A stretch of DNA of 64,000 nucleotides from contig NZ_JASJCS010000010.1 in the NCBI RefSeq assembly GCF_030065885.1, positions 40,778-104,777 on the forward strand. Reading direction: 5' to 3'. A program made the position numbers and the translations under genes. Within the stretch, counting starts at the first letter, position 1, and every line of letters begins with the position of its first letter. Of the stretch, positions 33,430-42,242 are shown piece by piece. The notes under the pieces were generated by a model. The model had not been told where the DNA came from, made no database searches, and worked only from the letters and a program-made list of their open reading frames with translations. Source of the stretch: Ilumatobacter sp. GTDB lineage: Bacteria > Actinomycetota > Acidimicrobiia > Acidimicrobiales > Ilumatobacteraceae.

Positions 33430-34188
33430 ATGACCGATCGAGCGGGCGATGTCCAGGAACTCGCACGAGCGATCGTGCTCGGCGACATCGACCGACTGCG
33501 CGAGCTGCTCGATCGCGACCCGACGCTGGCGCTCGAGCAGCTGCCCGGCAACCCCAGGTCGATGCTGCACCTCGCCAACGACTGGCCGGGGCACCGCCCG
33601 AACATCGCCGAGATGATCCGGGCGCTGGTCGCCGCGGGCGCCGACCCGAACGCGCCGATGCCGCATCCTGACAACCCGAACGTCGCCGAGACGCCGCTCC
33701 ACTGGGCGGCCAGCAACGGCGACGTGGCGGCGGTGGAGACACTGCTCGACGTCGGCGCCGAGATCGACGCTCCCGGTGGGATCTTCGACGGCTGCACCGC
33801 CTACGAGGAGGCCGTGATCTTCGAGAAGTACGAGGCTGCGCAGCTCCTGCACGAGCGCGGCGCGGCCGACTACCTGCCCGGCGTGGCGGCGCTCGGGCGT
33901 GACGACGAGATCGCCGGCTACTTCGATGCCCACGGCAACCTGCGGACCGATGTCGGCACGCTGCCCCACTGGACCGAGCGGCCGTCGTCGAAGATGATCG
34001 TCGACCGTGCCTTCCAGTTCGCCTGCCGAGCCGGCCATCTCGCCATCGCGCAGGATCTCCACGCCCGCGGCGGCGATCTCGCGGATGTGAATCCGGCGGG
34101 CCGCACGGCGCTGCAGGAGGCCCAACACAACGGCCACGTCGCCGTCGTCGAGTGGCTGCAGTCGCTCGACGACGCAACCAATCGCTGA
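33430..34188 (+). CDS. Ankyrin repeat protein
   Basis: A 252-residue cytoplasmic protein built of ankyrin repeats. The clearest are EMIRALVAAGADPNAPMPHPDNPNVAETPLHWAASNGD and VAAVETLLDVGAEIDAPGGIFDG, with a weaker C-terminal pair (AFQFACRAGHLAIAQDLHARGGD, GRTALQEAQHNGHVAVVEWL). Between them is a non-repeat stretch with LPHWTERPSSKMIVDRAFQ, seen in bacterial ankyrin proteins of the same type. No partner domain is fused. It is likely a protein-protein interaction module; the partner is unknown. Confidence 0.88.
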   Translation: MTDRAGDVQELARAIVLGDIDRLRELLDRDPTLALEQLPGNPRSMLHLANDWPGHRPNIAEMIRALVAAGADPNAPMPHPDNPNVAETPLHWAASNGDVAAVETLLDVGAEIDAPGGIFDGCTAYEEAVIFEKYEAAQLLHERGAADYLPGVAALGRDDEIAGYFDAHGNLRTDVGTLPHWTERPSSKMIVDRAFQFACRAGHLAIAQDLHARGGDLADVNPAGRTALQEAQHNGHVAVVEWLQSLDDATNR

Positions 34189-34220
34189 AGTCCCAGCTCA
34201 CCGGCGCCGATGATCGTTGC

Positions 34221-34682
34221 ATGGCGAACTGGAACAAGAAGATCACGAAGGCGGCCAAGGGTGAACTGCACCCGGGCGAGGAGATCGTCGCGGGCGTGTT
34301 CCTGCAACCGGCCGGCACCATGGGTCAGGCGGTCGCGCAGGGCGCCGGTGGCATCGTCGGCAAGGCGATCGCCGCCAAGAAGGGCGCCGGCGGCGACGTC
34401 GTCGTCGCCGACGCGGGCACCGCAGCCGACTTCCCGAACGAGCCGACGGTGCTCGGGCTCACCCAGAGCCGATTGCTCGTGTTCGGCTACAGCCAGTTCG
34501 GCGGCAAGCCGAAGGGCCTGAAGCAGACGCTGCCGGCCGACGTGCTGTCGGTGGTCGAGCTCGAGAAGCAGAAGGCGACGTACCGCTTCGAGATGACGTT
34601 CAGCGACGGTTCGTCGAGCGTGTTCGAGGCGCCGCGCCTCGGCAACGACCCCGAGGCGTTCGCCGCCGCCGTCAGCGGCTGA
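34221..34682 (+). CDS. Small PH-like domain protein of unknown function
   Basis: A 153-residue soluble protein. It starts with a basic helix (NWNKKITKAAKGELHPGEEIVAGVFLQPAGT), has an Ala/Gly-rich stretch with two lysines (VGKAIAAKKGAGG), and then a run of strands (LGLTQSRLLVFGYSQFGGKPKGLKQTLPADVLSVVELEKQKATYRFEMTFSDGSSSVFEAP) closing in a helix (DPEAFAAAVSG). That strand order resembles a bacterial PH-like domain, as in proteins that read their own fold as TxxRLLVF...VxxVE. No function can be assigned. It lies 32 bp after the ankyrin gene and may be co-transcribed. Confidence 0.8.
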   Translation: MANWNKKITKAAKGELHPGEEIVAGVFLQPAGTMGQAVAQGAGGIVGKAIAAKKGAGGDVVVADAGTAADFPNEPTVLGLTQSRLLVFGYSQFGGKPKGLKQTLPADVLSVVELEKQKATYRFEMTFSDGSSSVFEAPRLGNDPEAFAAAVSG

Positions 34683-34739
34683 CGTCCGGGACGAGCGTCG
34701 GGCGACCGGCGCCGTCGCGGTGCCCTGACGACGCCCTGG

Positions 34740-35396
34740 TCACCCCTGCGCAGGCTCGTCGCCGAGGTCGACGCCGTCAGAGATTCGGGGTTCGCCGCCG
34801 AGGTCCAGCCGTTGCACGAGGTATCCGACGGCGAGCTCCTCGAGCTCGGTGAGCCGCTCGGCGCGGTCCTCGGCGCCGGCGCTCAGCGCCAGCTCGTGAC
34901 GAACCGTCTCGGTCAGCAAGGTGACGATCCGCCGCCGAACGGCCGGCGACGGGCCGAGGCCGAGGTGATCGAACACCTCGGCGAACGCACCGACGACGGC
35001 CGTCCGGACGCCGCTCGCCGGTGAACCGGCGGCGTCAGGCCGGACGTCCTCGGTGATGCGGTAGTAGCCGGCGTGAACGGTCTGCAGCTCGGCTGCCGCC
35101 CGCACCAGCTCGCGTGCCGCCCCCACGATGTCAGCCTGCCGCCGGATCGCCGAGATGATCGGTCCGAACGCTGCAGCTGCGTCCTCGAGGTACCGATCGG
35201 CGAGCGCTGCCGCCACGGCTTCCTTGTCGCCGAAGAACCGGTACAGCGATCCGACCGACACGCCGGCACGCTCCGCGATCGCGGTCGTGGTGGCCCCGGC
35301 GACACCGTGCAGTGCGAACTCGTCGTTGGCCGCGGCGAGGAGCCGCTCGACGGTGGCGCGGGAGCGATCCTGCTGCGGTGCGGTCTTCACACCCAC
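34740..35396 (-). CDS. TetR family regulator
   Basis: A 218-residue repressor. The N-terminal helix-turn-helix is canonical: RSRATVERLLAAANDEFALHGVAGATTTAIAERAGVSVGSLYRFFGDKEAVAAAL. The rest is an all-helical ligand-binding and dimer domain with the RYLEDAAAAFGPI pattern. It starts at GTG 35396, 18 bp downstream of the secreted SGNH hydrolase gene, so it may be co-transcribed with it and could autoregulate the pair. The effector is unknown. Confidence 0.9.
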   Translation of the reverse strand: MGVKTAPQQDRSRATVERLLAAANDEFALHGVAGATTTAIAERAGVSVGSLYRFFGDKEAVAAALADRYLEDAAAAFGPIISAIRRQADIVGAARELVRAAAELQTVHAGYYRITEDVRPDAAGSPASGVRTAVVGAFAEVFDHLGLGPSPAVRRRIVTLLTETVRHELALSAGAEDRAERLTELEELAVGYLVQRLDLGGEPRISDGVDLGDEPAQG

Positions 35397-35414
35397 TTGC
35401 TTACCGGATCGGGA

Positions 35415-37019
35415 TCACCTGATCGGCACGCCCCCACTGCCGCACCCCCCGAGGGCGCGACCGAACGTCGAGCTGTCGGACGCGACGGTGCCGTCGGTCA
35501 GCGTGACCCGGGCGGTGACCCGCAGGTTGATCGTGGTGGCGCTGCACCGAACGTTGTAGGCGAAGACACCGGACATCGTCGAGCGCGTGCCGCGATTGCC
35601 GGCGTTCGTCGACGACGCCGACACCGACACCGAGCGCACCGACAGCCCGGGCGCATCGCTCAGGACGGTGTGGTAGCTCGCCGACACGTGGTAGATCGGC
35701 AGACCGTCACGACCCAGCCCTTCCTCGACGCGCCCGCTGAGCCGGACGTCGACCGACGGGAACTTCTCGGTGGTGATGGTCCGTCCGTCCGAGCGGCGCG
35801 AGCAGTCGACGAGCGGTGCGCTCGCCGTCCAGGCCGCGGCGAGGCAACGGCCGAGCACGGCGTGACCGGCGGCGTTCGGATGCCACGACTCCTGGCAGCG
35901 CTGGAAGTGCCGGTTGCAGTTCTCGAAGAGGTTCTTCACGTCGGTCTTGTTGCCGTCGAGCGTGTGTTGCACTCGCCCGTCGCGAGTCGTGATCGCTCGC
36001 GTCGGCGCTTCGAGCGCACCGGTCGGACTCGCCGCCGTCTCGCACAACCGCGCGCCGTCGAATGCGCGCTGGACGTTGAGATACACGAGGTCGGCATTCG
36101 GGAACTCGCGCAGTAGCCGGTCGTGGACGTTGCCGGTGAGGGTGCCGAGCGCCTCGGACATGTCGTGTGCGTGCGGCAGGGTCCCCCGGTGCACCGGGCA
36201 GCCGCCCGCGTAGCGCTCACGAGCGAGCGCCCGGAACTTGTCACGGCTGTCGCGACGGCCGTCCTCGTCGTGGAACGACCGGTGGAAGTCCTCAGGCAGC
36301 GGGTTGACGTAGTCCTGGAACACGACGCGGTGGTCGCCGTCGGCATCGATCTCGTCGAGCGTCTGCAGGAGCAACCGGTTCGCAGCCAGCACGTCGGCCT
36401 CGGCACGGGCGAAGTCGGAGCTGCTCGGGAAGTCACCCCGGCCGCAGGCCCCGGTCGTCGTCGCGTGCGGACTCCAGATGTTGACCCACGCTTCCCACCA
36501 GCCGGTGAACGCATCGGTGAGGAACTTGCCGATGCACTTCGCCGCGACGTCGCCGAAGCCCACGTTGTTCGCGCCGAGGTTGACGACGACGAGGTCGATG
36601 TCGTGCGTGCGAGCGATCTCGCGCAGCTGGTCGAGTTGGGCGGCGACGAACCGGCCACGGTCGCGGTTGATCGACGGCGCCGCGATGTCGGCGGCGATCG
36701 CGCCCGAGCACGCGATGTTGAACCGCTCGGCGATGCCCCCGAGCTGCGCGACCTCGATCTGCGCACGCGTCGACCGGTGACAGAAGAACGCGTTCGAGTT
36801 CGGCGCCGAGAAGTCCTGGAAGCCCTGGCGGACGCCGTTGATGTCGACGACGCTGTCGTAGGCACCGGCACCCTCGCCGCTGATGAAGCTGTCGCCGACC
36901 GCGACGGCGGCGGTCGGTTTGGCCGCCACGACGGGCGGCGACCCGCCGATGGCCGAGACCGACGCCGCGAGTGCAACGGTCACGGTGAGACGGATGGCGA
37001 GGCGTGCGGTTGGTCGCAT
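35415..37019 (-). CDS. Secreted SGNH/GDSL hydrolase
   Basis: A 534-residue exported esterase/lipase-type protein with a Sec signal peptide (RLAIRLTVTVALAASVSAIGG). Block I is VAVGDSFISGEGAGAY with S44 as nucleophile, block III is NLGANNVGFGD with N152, and block V is ESWHPNAAGH with H380. The usual catalytic Asp three residues before the His is Glu here (E377). Eight or more cysteines suggest disulfides. A C-terminal beta-rich region (about 400-534, with SYHTVLSDAPGLSVRSVSVSASS) is an extra domain, perhaps for substrate or surface binding. Good ribosome site (GGAGGG). Substrate unknown; a secreted lipase or polymer esterase is likely. Confidence 0.9.
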   Translation of the reverse strand: MRPTARLAIRLTVTVALAASVSAIGGSPPVVAAKPTAAVAVGDSFISGEGAGAYDSVVDINGVRQGFQDFSAPNSNAFFCHRSTRAQIEVAQLGGIAERFNIACSGAIAADIAAPSINRDRGRFVAAQLDQLREIARTHDIDLVVVNLGANNVGFGDVAAKCIGKFLTDAFTGWWEAWVNIWSPHATTTGACGRGDFPSSSDFARAEADVLAANRLLLQTLDEIDADGDHRVVFQDYVNPLPEDFHRSFHDEDGRRDSRDKFRALARERYAGGCPVHRGTLPHAHDMSEALGTLTGNVHDRLLREFPNADLVYLNVQRAFDGARLCETAASPTGALEAPTRAITTRDGRVQHTLDGNKTDVKNLFENCNRHFQRCQESWHPNAAGHAVLGRCLAAAWTASAPLVDCSRRSDGRTITTEKFPSVDVRLSGRVEEGLGRDGLPIYHVSASYHTVLSDAPGLSVRSVSVSASSTNAGNRGTRSTMSGVFAYNVRCSATTINLRVTARVTLTDGTVASDSSTFGRALGGCGSGGVPIR

Positions 37020-37215
37020 GGGCGGATCCCTCCGATAAACGTGAATGTGAAGGAAGATTCAGATTATGCCCTCGGATGCAACCGTCGTCAAGGCCGGCGG
37101 CCCGCGTCTCCCCCGTGGCCGACGCCCGACCGCCGGGACCTTTGCATCTGGCGCCGCCCGCACCGATGCGCCTTCATGTAGCCGACGGCCCGACGCGGGC
37201 CAGGAGGGGTGAGCG

Positions 37216-38598
37216 TTGCACTACGAGCGATTGACGGCGACCGATGCGACGTTCCTTCGGATCGAAACACCCCACGAACCGCAACACGTCGGTTCGCTCT
37301 CGGTGCTCGAGGGCGGTCCGCTGCGCGACGGTGACGGACGCGTGCGGTTCGACGAGCTGCGCGACCACGTCGACCGGCGGATCCATCGCGTGCCGCGCCT
37401 GCGTCAGCGCGTGATGGAGGTGCGCTACGGTCAGGGGCGACCGGTGTGGATCGACGACGACGCGTTCGACATCGACTTCCACGTCCGGCTGACGTCGCTC
37501 CCCCGTCCCGGGGACGACGCCCAGCTCTCGGCGCTGATGAGCCGGCTGCAGTCGCTGCCGCTCGACCGGGCCCGCCCGCTGTGGGAGATGTGGTTCGTCG
37601 ACGGACTCGACGGTGACGACGTCGGCCTCGTCATCAAGACCCATCACTCGCTCGGCGACGGCATCGCCAACGTCGATCTGGCGCTCGCCCTCGTCGACCT
37701 CGAACCGGCGCCGGCGGCCGACGACGAGCCTCCGGCGTGGACCCCTCGCCCGGCGCCGTCGCCACAACGGCTGCTCGCCGACACCGTCGCGGATCAGCTG
37801 AGCCGGCCGATGCGCCTCACCGGCTCGGCTGTACGCGCGCTGCGAGATCCGCGCCCCTTCGTGGAGGCGACCGCCAACGTCGCCCGCACCCTCGTCAGCT
37901 TCGCGGCCAAGCCGGATCGTGCACCCTGGAACGTGCCGGTCTCGCCGCACCGTCGGTGGGTGCACGCCGACGTGTCCTTCGAGCTCGCGCTGGACGTGAA
38001 GGAACGGTACGGCGTGACGATCAACGATGTCGTGCTGGCCGCGTGCAGCGGTGCGCTCCGCACGTTCCTCCGCGACCACGACGCCGAGACCGACGGACGC
38101 GTCCTCAAGGCGATGGTGCCGGTCTCGACCCGTGGCGAGGACGAGCACGGCGACACGCTCGGCAACAAGGTGTCGCTGATCGTCGTCGAGTTGCCGGTCG
38201 ACGAGGCCGACCCGGTCCGACGGCTCGAGCGCGTCCATGCCGCAACCCGCGAGCTGAAGGGGTCGGGGCTGGTCGACGGCGCCGACACGATCATCCGCCT
38301 GGCCGACGGGATCACACCGCTCGCAGTGCCGCTGACCCGGCTCGTCAGCCGGCAGATCCCGATGAACGTCGTGATCACCAACATCCCCGGCCCGCCGGTG
38401 CCGCTCTACCTGCGGGGCGCCGAGGTACGACGGACGTATCCGTACGTCGAGGTGATCGACGACGAAGGCCTCACGATCGCGGTCGTCTCCTACCAGGGCC
38501 AGCTGTTCTTCGGCGTCACCAGCGACCGCGACGTGCTCCCCGACCTCGACCGCGTCGCCGAGGGCATCGAGAAGGAGTTCGCGGCGCTCGGAGGCTGA
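37216..38598 (+). CDS. Wax ester synthase/diacylglycerol acyltransferase (WS/DGAT)
   Basis: A 460-residue acyltransferase that joins fatty acyl-CoA to diacylglycerol or long-chain alcohol, forming storage triacylglycerol or wax esters. The active-site motif HHSLGDG (143-149) is intact, with further family marks PLWEMWFVDGL and INDVVLAACSGALR, and the late NVVITNIPGPPVPLYLRGA. TTG 37216 is chosen because AGGAGGGG lies 6 bases before it and the N-terminal LTATDATFLRIE block follows. Storage lipid synthesis fits actinobacteria. It is divergent from the secreted SGNH hydrolase with 196 bp between. Confidence 0.92.
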   Translation: MHYERLTATDATFLRIETPHEPQHVGSLSVLEGGPLRDGDGRVRFDELRDHVDRRIHRVPRLRQRVMEVRYGQGRPVWIDDDAFDIDFHVRLTSLPRPGDDAQLSALMSRLQSLPLDRARPLWEMWFVDGLDGDDVGLVIKTHHSLGDGIANVDLALALVDLEPAPAADDEPPAWTPRPAPSPQRLLADTVADQLSRPMRLTGSAVRALRDPRPFVEATANVARTLVSFAAKPDRAPWNVPVSPHRRWVHADVSFELALDVKERYGVTINDVVLAACSGALRTFLRDHDAETDGRVLKAMVPVSTRGEDEHGDTLGNKVSLIVVELPVDEADPVRRLERVHAATRELKGSGLVDGADTIIRLADGITPLAVPLTRLVSRQIPMNVVITNIPGPPVPLYLRGAEVRRTYPYVEVIDDEGLTIAVVSYQGQLFFGVTSDRDVLPDLDRVAEGIEKEFAALGG

Positions 38599-38641
38599 GG
38601 CTCGCCGCCGAGCACGACGAGCGAGCGCCGCGCCGGGCCGG

Positions 38642-38878
38642 TCAGCGCGGCAAGTCGATCCGGCGCACGCGCCCGACGACGCGCCGCCCGCACGAAGCGC
38701 ACCGGCCGCGATGGCGCTTGCCCGCCGACGACGCCTTGTACCGCACGCCGCCCATCTCCCAGATCGACGTCGTCGCGCCGCACTCGCAGTCCATCACCCA
38801 CGAACGCGAGTCGAGCTCGATGCGCTCCATGGTGCGCTCGCTGACGAACCGCGAGACGAGGCGCTGCACGCGGCTCAT
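38642..38878 (-). CDS. Small zinc-ribbon-like protein
   Basis: A 78-residue basic protein with two cysteine pairs, CEC in VMDCECGATTSIWEM and CASC in GRCASCGRRVVG, about 27 residues apart, which would fit a zinc ribbon. The N-terminus is helical and charged (RVQRLVSRFVSERTMERIEL). I do not recognise a family, and the start lacks a clear ribosome site. It converges on the WS/DGAT gene with 43 bp between. Confidence 0.55.
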   Translation of the reverse strand: MSRVQRLVSRFVSERTMERIELDSRSWVMDCECGATTSIWEMGGVRYKASSAGKRHRGRCASCGRRVVGRVRRIDLPR

Positions 38879-39022
38879 GCACCCGATGATCGCCGAGCGG
38901 GCACGTCGCCACGAACTCGAACGGGCCGCCCTGTCGACCGCACCCGTGAACGATGCGGACAGGGCCTTCCGGCTCTGTTCGTGGCGAAATCACAGTGTCA
39001 TGGTCGAGGTGTGAGGCCGGGC

Positions 39023-39634
39023 ATGCGACTGGTCGGTCTCGTCGCCGTGCTCGCAGTCGGGACCTCGGCGTGTGGCGGTTCGAACGGCGGCGACGGCGGC
39101 GGTGTGGTCGACGATAGAGCCGACGGTGTGCTCGACCGCGCGCCGGCCGTGGACGTGCCGTCGCTCGACGAGGCGCTGGCCTCCGACGTCGACGATCAGC
39201 GCGACGACGTGCGACGCGTGCTCGGCGGACCCGACGCGTTCCGGGTCGCGTTCGTGCCGGTCACCGGCGTCGTCGTTCGCCACGAGACGTGGGACTACCT
39301 CGAGCTCGAGACGCGGATCGACTTCGTGGACGGTGCGATCGCGCTGACCGCCGACCTCGAACCGCTCCCCGACGGCAGCTGGTTCCCCCATCACGTCGAT
39401 CCCTCGGACTTCGTCCAGGGCATGAGCGCCGCCGACGTCGGCGAGCAGCTCGCCGGCATCGAGTTGCAGGAGCTCGACCTCTCCGAGGTGGTCGACGGCG
39501 ACGGCACGGCACTCGTCGGCGGGCAGCTCCTGGTGACGTTCAGCGACGACGTGATCGTCACGGCCGAGAGCTTCCCGCTCGTGCCCGACCCCACGGGCAT
39601 GCACGCCGACCTCGTCGAGGCGGTGACGCCATGA
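39023..39634 (+). CDS. Lipoprotein of unknown function
   Basis: A 203-residue lipoprotein: MRLVGLVAVLAVGTSACGGS has C17 as the acylated residue, then a Gly/Asp-rich tether and a compact alpha/beta domain. The domain contains DDVRRVLGGPDAFRVAFVPVTG, an ETWDYLELETRIDFVDG strand pair and LVGGQLLVTFSDDVIVTAESFPLV. I see no known domain. Its stop overlaps the start of the next gene (ATGA), so the two exported proteins are co-translated and probably act together at the cell surface. Confidence 0.75.
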   Translation: MRLVGLVAVLAVGTSACGGSNGGDGGGVVDDRADGVLDRAPAVDVPSLDEALASDVDDQRDDVRRVLGGPDAFRVAFVPVTGVVVRHETWDYLELETRIDFVDGAIALTADLEPLPDGSWFPHHVDPSDFVQGMSAADVGEQLAGIELQELDLSEVVDGDGTALVGGQLLVTFSDDVIVTAESFPLVPDPTGMHADLVEAVTP

Positions 39635-41484
39635 GGCGTCTGGCGGCCGCCGTCGTGTTCGTCGCGGTGGCGACCTCGGGCGTGGTCGCTTCGACATCGC
39701 CGCCGCCGACCGTCCACGCGGCGGGGCCCCAGCAGGTGCTCGCCTTCGCGAACGTGGTCGGCGGGATGTTCCAGCGTCAACGCGTCTACCGCAACGCGGC
39801 CGAGGTGCAGGACGAGATCCGTGCGTACTACGACGGTTTGATCGACACGGCGCGTGCCGCGCTCCGCGACCGCGACCTGGCGCACACGGGTTCCCAACTG
39901 GGCACGTACGTGAGGATGGTCGCCTCGCTCGAGGTCGAGAAGGAAGCGGCGCTCCAGCTGCTCGAGGACGACAAGCGCGGCGCTCGCAACACGTTCCGGA
40001 ACACGCTCAACCAGCAGCTGCCGTCGCTGCTGCTGGCGATCCCGGCGGTGCGGGAGACCGCTCAGGTGCTCCACGGGAACCTCGGCGAGCTGCGCGACGT
40101 CCTCACCGCGACACGGGCCGCGGTCGCCGAGGGCAGGCCGTCGGCACTGCTCGACCTCGCGACGCACCGCGCCCGGCTCGACCAGTTCGCCGCGCTGATG
40201 GCGACGATCGGCGGGCAACCGGGACGTGATCTGGCGAACGCGGTCGGCGCCCTGGGGCAGCGGCTGCAGCAACTGGAGGCGGCCGGGGATCAGGTCGCCG
40301 ACGAGATCGATGGCGGGCTGGCAGAAGCACAGCAGCAGGTCGAGCTGGCATGGGACCGGCTCGGCCTGCAGCTGGAGCAGGAGGTGCGGCCGGCGTCGAC
40401 CAGCCTGTTCGGCGGTCTCGGCGAGGTGCGGATACCGGGGCGGTACGCGTACTACGCCGCCATCGCCGATGCGCTGAGCGGGCCGGGCGGGCGAGCGCAC
40501 GGGTTGACCCGCGACGCGATGCGTGACCGGGTACGGCAGTTCCTGATCGACACCAAGGGATCGGAGCTGGGCGCGCTCGCCGATTGCTTCCGGGCGTCCG
40601 CCGCCCAGCTGCGGGCCCATCTGTCGGGTGTCGCAGCCGAGGACGGCGCCGCGGCGGCGCTGCTCCTGACCGCCGAACTGAAGACGTGCGACCCGGCGAT
40701 CGTGCGGGCGGTGCTGGCGGCCGCGGCCCAGCTCGACATGACTGCCCCGACGACGCCGACGACACCGACACCGACGACCGCCGGCGACGGCAACGACACC
40801 ACGGCGACATCGGTGGCGTCGACCGGGCCGGTCGGCGACGATCGAGTGCGCGGCGGCGAGATCCACGTGGTGACACCCGCCACGCCGGACCTGATCCTCG
40901 GCAACAGCCGCGGCCAATGCCTGGAGTACCGCAAGCAGCAGACCGATGCGCCGCTGCTGCTCTTGACGGCCTGCACGACCGCGCCCGACTTCGAGGTGGT
41001 CTACGACCTCGACGCGGGCACGCTCGCCGGCAGGATCGACCTCGAGCTCGCCTGCCCGGGGGCCGAGGCCTGCTGGGAGGGCTACGCGATCACCGGCTCG
41101 GTGAGCGGCACGTTCGGTCCGTTCGAGTTCGGGCGCAAGCCGCCGACGCCGCCGCCCGGCTTCCCGTTCCCCGAGCACCACTACTACGACGACACCTCGG
41201 ACTGGTGGGCCGGCGGCCCGATCGAGCTCCAGGTCGCGATCGCCGGCAGCCACCAGCTCGGCGAGCAGGTCTACACCGGGTCCGACTCGACGACGATCAT
41301 GGGCTGGGCGGAGGCCGGTCTCGGCCCCAGCCGGGTCAAGGACGGCGTGCCGAGCGACTGGAACGTCGACTTCTCCGTCCATCTCGACTACCCGCAGGAC
41401 GTCGACCCGAACTGGTACCTGTACACCGGCTTCTTCGCGCCGATCGACGAGACCGGCATCGAGCTCCCACCCTGGCGACGCTGA
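39631..41484 (+). CDS. Secreted coiled-coil protein of unknown function
   Basis: A 617-residue exported protein with a Sec signal peptide (RRLAAAVVFVAVATSGVVAS). Residues about 40-330 are a long helical region of heptad type (NAAEVQDEIRAYYDGLIDTARAALRDRDL; EVEKEAALQLLEDDKRGARNTF; LGQRLQQLEAAGDQVADEI), likely a coiled coil. A Thr/Pro linker near 370-385 leads to a C-terminal domain of about 220 residues. That domain has several cysteines (SRGQCLEYRKQ, LTACTTAPDF, ELACPGAEACWEG) and a proline-rich loop (RKPPTPPPGFPFPEHH). Translationally coupled to the upstream lipoprotein (ATGA overlap). No family recognised. Confidence 0.75.
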   Translation: MRRLAAAVVFVAVATSGVVASTSPPPTVHAAGPQQVLAFANVVGGMFQRQRVYRNAAEVQDEIRAYYDGLIDTARAALRDRDLAHTGSQLGTYVRMVASLEVEKEAALQLLEDDKRGARNTFRNTLNQQLPSLLLAIPAVRETAQVLHGNLGELRDVLTATRAAVAEGRPSALLDLATHRARLDQFAALMATIGGQPGRDLANAVGALGQRLQQLEAAGDQVADEIDGGLAEAQQQVELAWDRLGLQLEQEVRPASTSLFGGLGEVRIPGRYAYYAAIADALSGPGGRAHGLTRDAMRDRVRQFLIDTKGSELGALADCFRASAAQLRAHLSGVAAEDGAAAALLLTAELKTCDPAIVRAVLAAAAQLDMTAPTTPTTPTPTTAGDGNDTTATSVASTGPVGDDRVRGGEIHVVTPATPDLILGNSRGQCLEYRKQQTDAPLLLLTACTTAPDFEVVYDLDAGTLAGRIDLELACPGAEACWEGYAITGSVSGTFGPFEFGRKPPTPPPGFPFPEHHYYDDTSDWWAGGPIELQVAIAGSHQLGEQVYTGSDSTTIMGWAEAGLGPSRVKDGVPSDWNVDFSVHLDYPQDVDPNWYLYTGFFAPIDETGIELPPWRR

Positions 41485-41537
41485 GCTCGGTCCGTGCCGA
41501 GTCGGCGGCCGCGCCGACGTCGCCCGGGCGCGCGTGC

Positions 41538-41543
41538 TACGTC
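41538..41543 (+). promoter_or_regulatory. Possible leaderless-type -10 element of the O-methyltransferase gene
   Basis: TACGTC lies 7 bp before the ATG at 41551. It lacks the final T of the TAnnnT pattern, so it is the weakest member of the set. Confidence 0.3.
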
Positions 41544-41550
41544 TGAGGGC

Positions 41551-42210
41551 ATGCGCTGGATCGAGATGAACGAAGAGCTGTACGACTACGTCCTCGCGCA
41601 CGCGAACCCGCCGACCGACGAGATCAGCGAGCGGCTGGCGGCGACGACGGTCGAACGCTTCGGCGAGCTGGCGTCCATGAACATCGGCATCGACCAGGGT
41701 CGCTTCCTGGCGATGCTGGTCGCGATCACCGGGGCCCGCACGATCGTCGAGGTCGGGACGTTCACCGGCATGTCGGCGCTCTGGATGGCTCGGGCACTGC
41801 CCGACGACGGGCAGCTCATCTGCTTCGACATCACCGACCGCTACCTCGCGACAGCACGCGAGGCGTGGGCAGCAGCGGGCGTCGACGATCGCATCGACGT
41901 CCGGATCGGGCCGGCAGGCGAGGGCCTCGCCACCCTGCCCGGCGACCTTCGCATCGACATGGCCTTCGTCGATGCCGACAAGACCGGCTACGCCGGCTAC
42001 CTCGACCAGCTCCTCCCCCGGATGAGCGAGCGCGGCGTGATCGCCGTCGACAACGTGCTCTGGAGCGGCGGCGTCGTCGAAGCGAGCGACGAGAGTGAGG
42101 CCACCGTCGCACTGCGAGCGTTCAACGACATGGTCGCGTCGCGGGCCGGCGTCGAGGCCGTCATGCTGCCGGTCGGCGACGGCGTGACGCTGATCCGCAG
42201 AACTGGCTGA
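41551..42210 (+). CDS. Class I SAM-dependent O-methyltransferase (CCoAMT/COMT-like)
   Basis: A 219-residue soluble methyltransferase. The SAM site is TIVEVGTFTGMSALWMARALP, the metal and catechol-binding motif is MAFVDADKTGYAGYLDQLLP, and the conserved DNVLWSGGVV block follows. This is the metal-dependent family that methylates catechol-type hydroxyls. The acceptor is unknown. It has no signal peptide and stands alone; it converges on the dioxygenase gene with 32 bp between. Confidence 0.93.
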   Translation: MRWIEMNEELYDYVLAHANPPTDEISERLAATTVERFGELASMNIGIDQGRFLAMLVAITGARTIVEVGTFTGMSALWMARALPDDGQLICFDITDRYLATAREAWAAAGVDDRIDVRIGPAGEGLATLPGDLRIDMAFVDADKTGYAGYLDQLLPRMSERGVIAVDNVLWSGGVVEASDESEATVALRAFNDMVASRAGVEAVMLPVGDGVTLIRRTG

Positions 42211-42242
42211 TCCCGCCACCGGGCGGGTATCGAGGCGAACGA

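Noticed and set aside
34740..37019. TetR and SGNH hydrolase as a mobile or horizontally acquired pair
   Set aside because: Base composition and codon use match the neighbours, and no transposase, integrase or flanking repeat is present.
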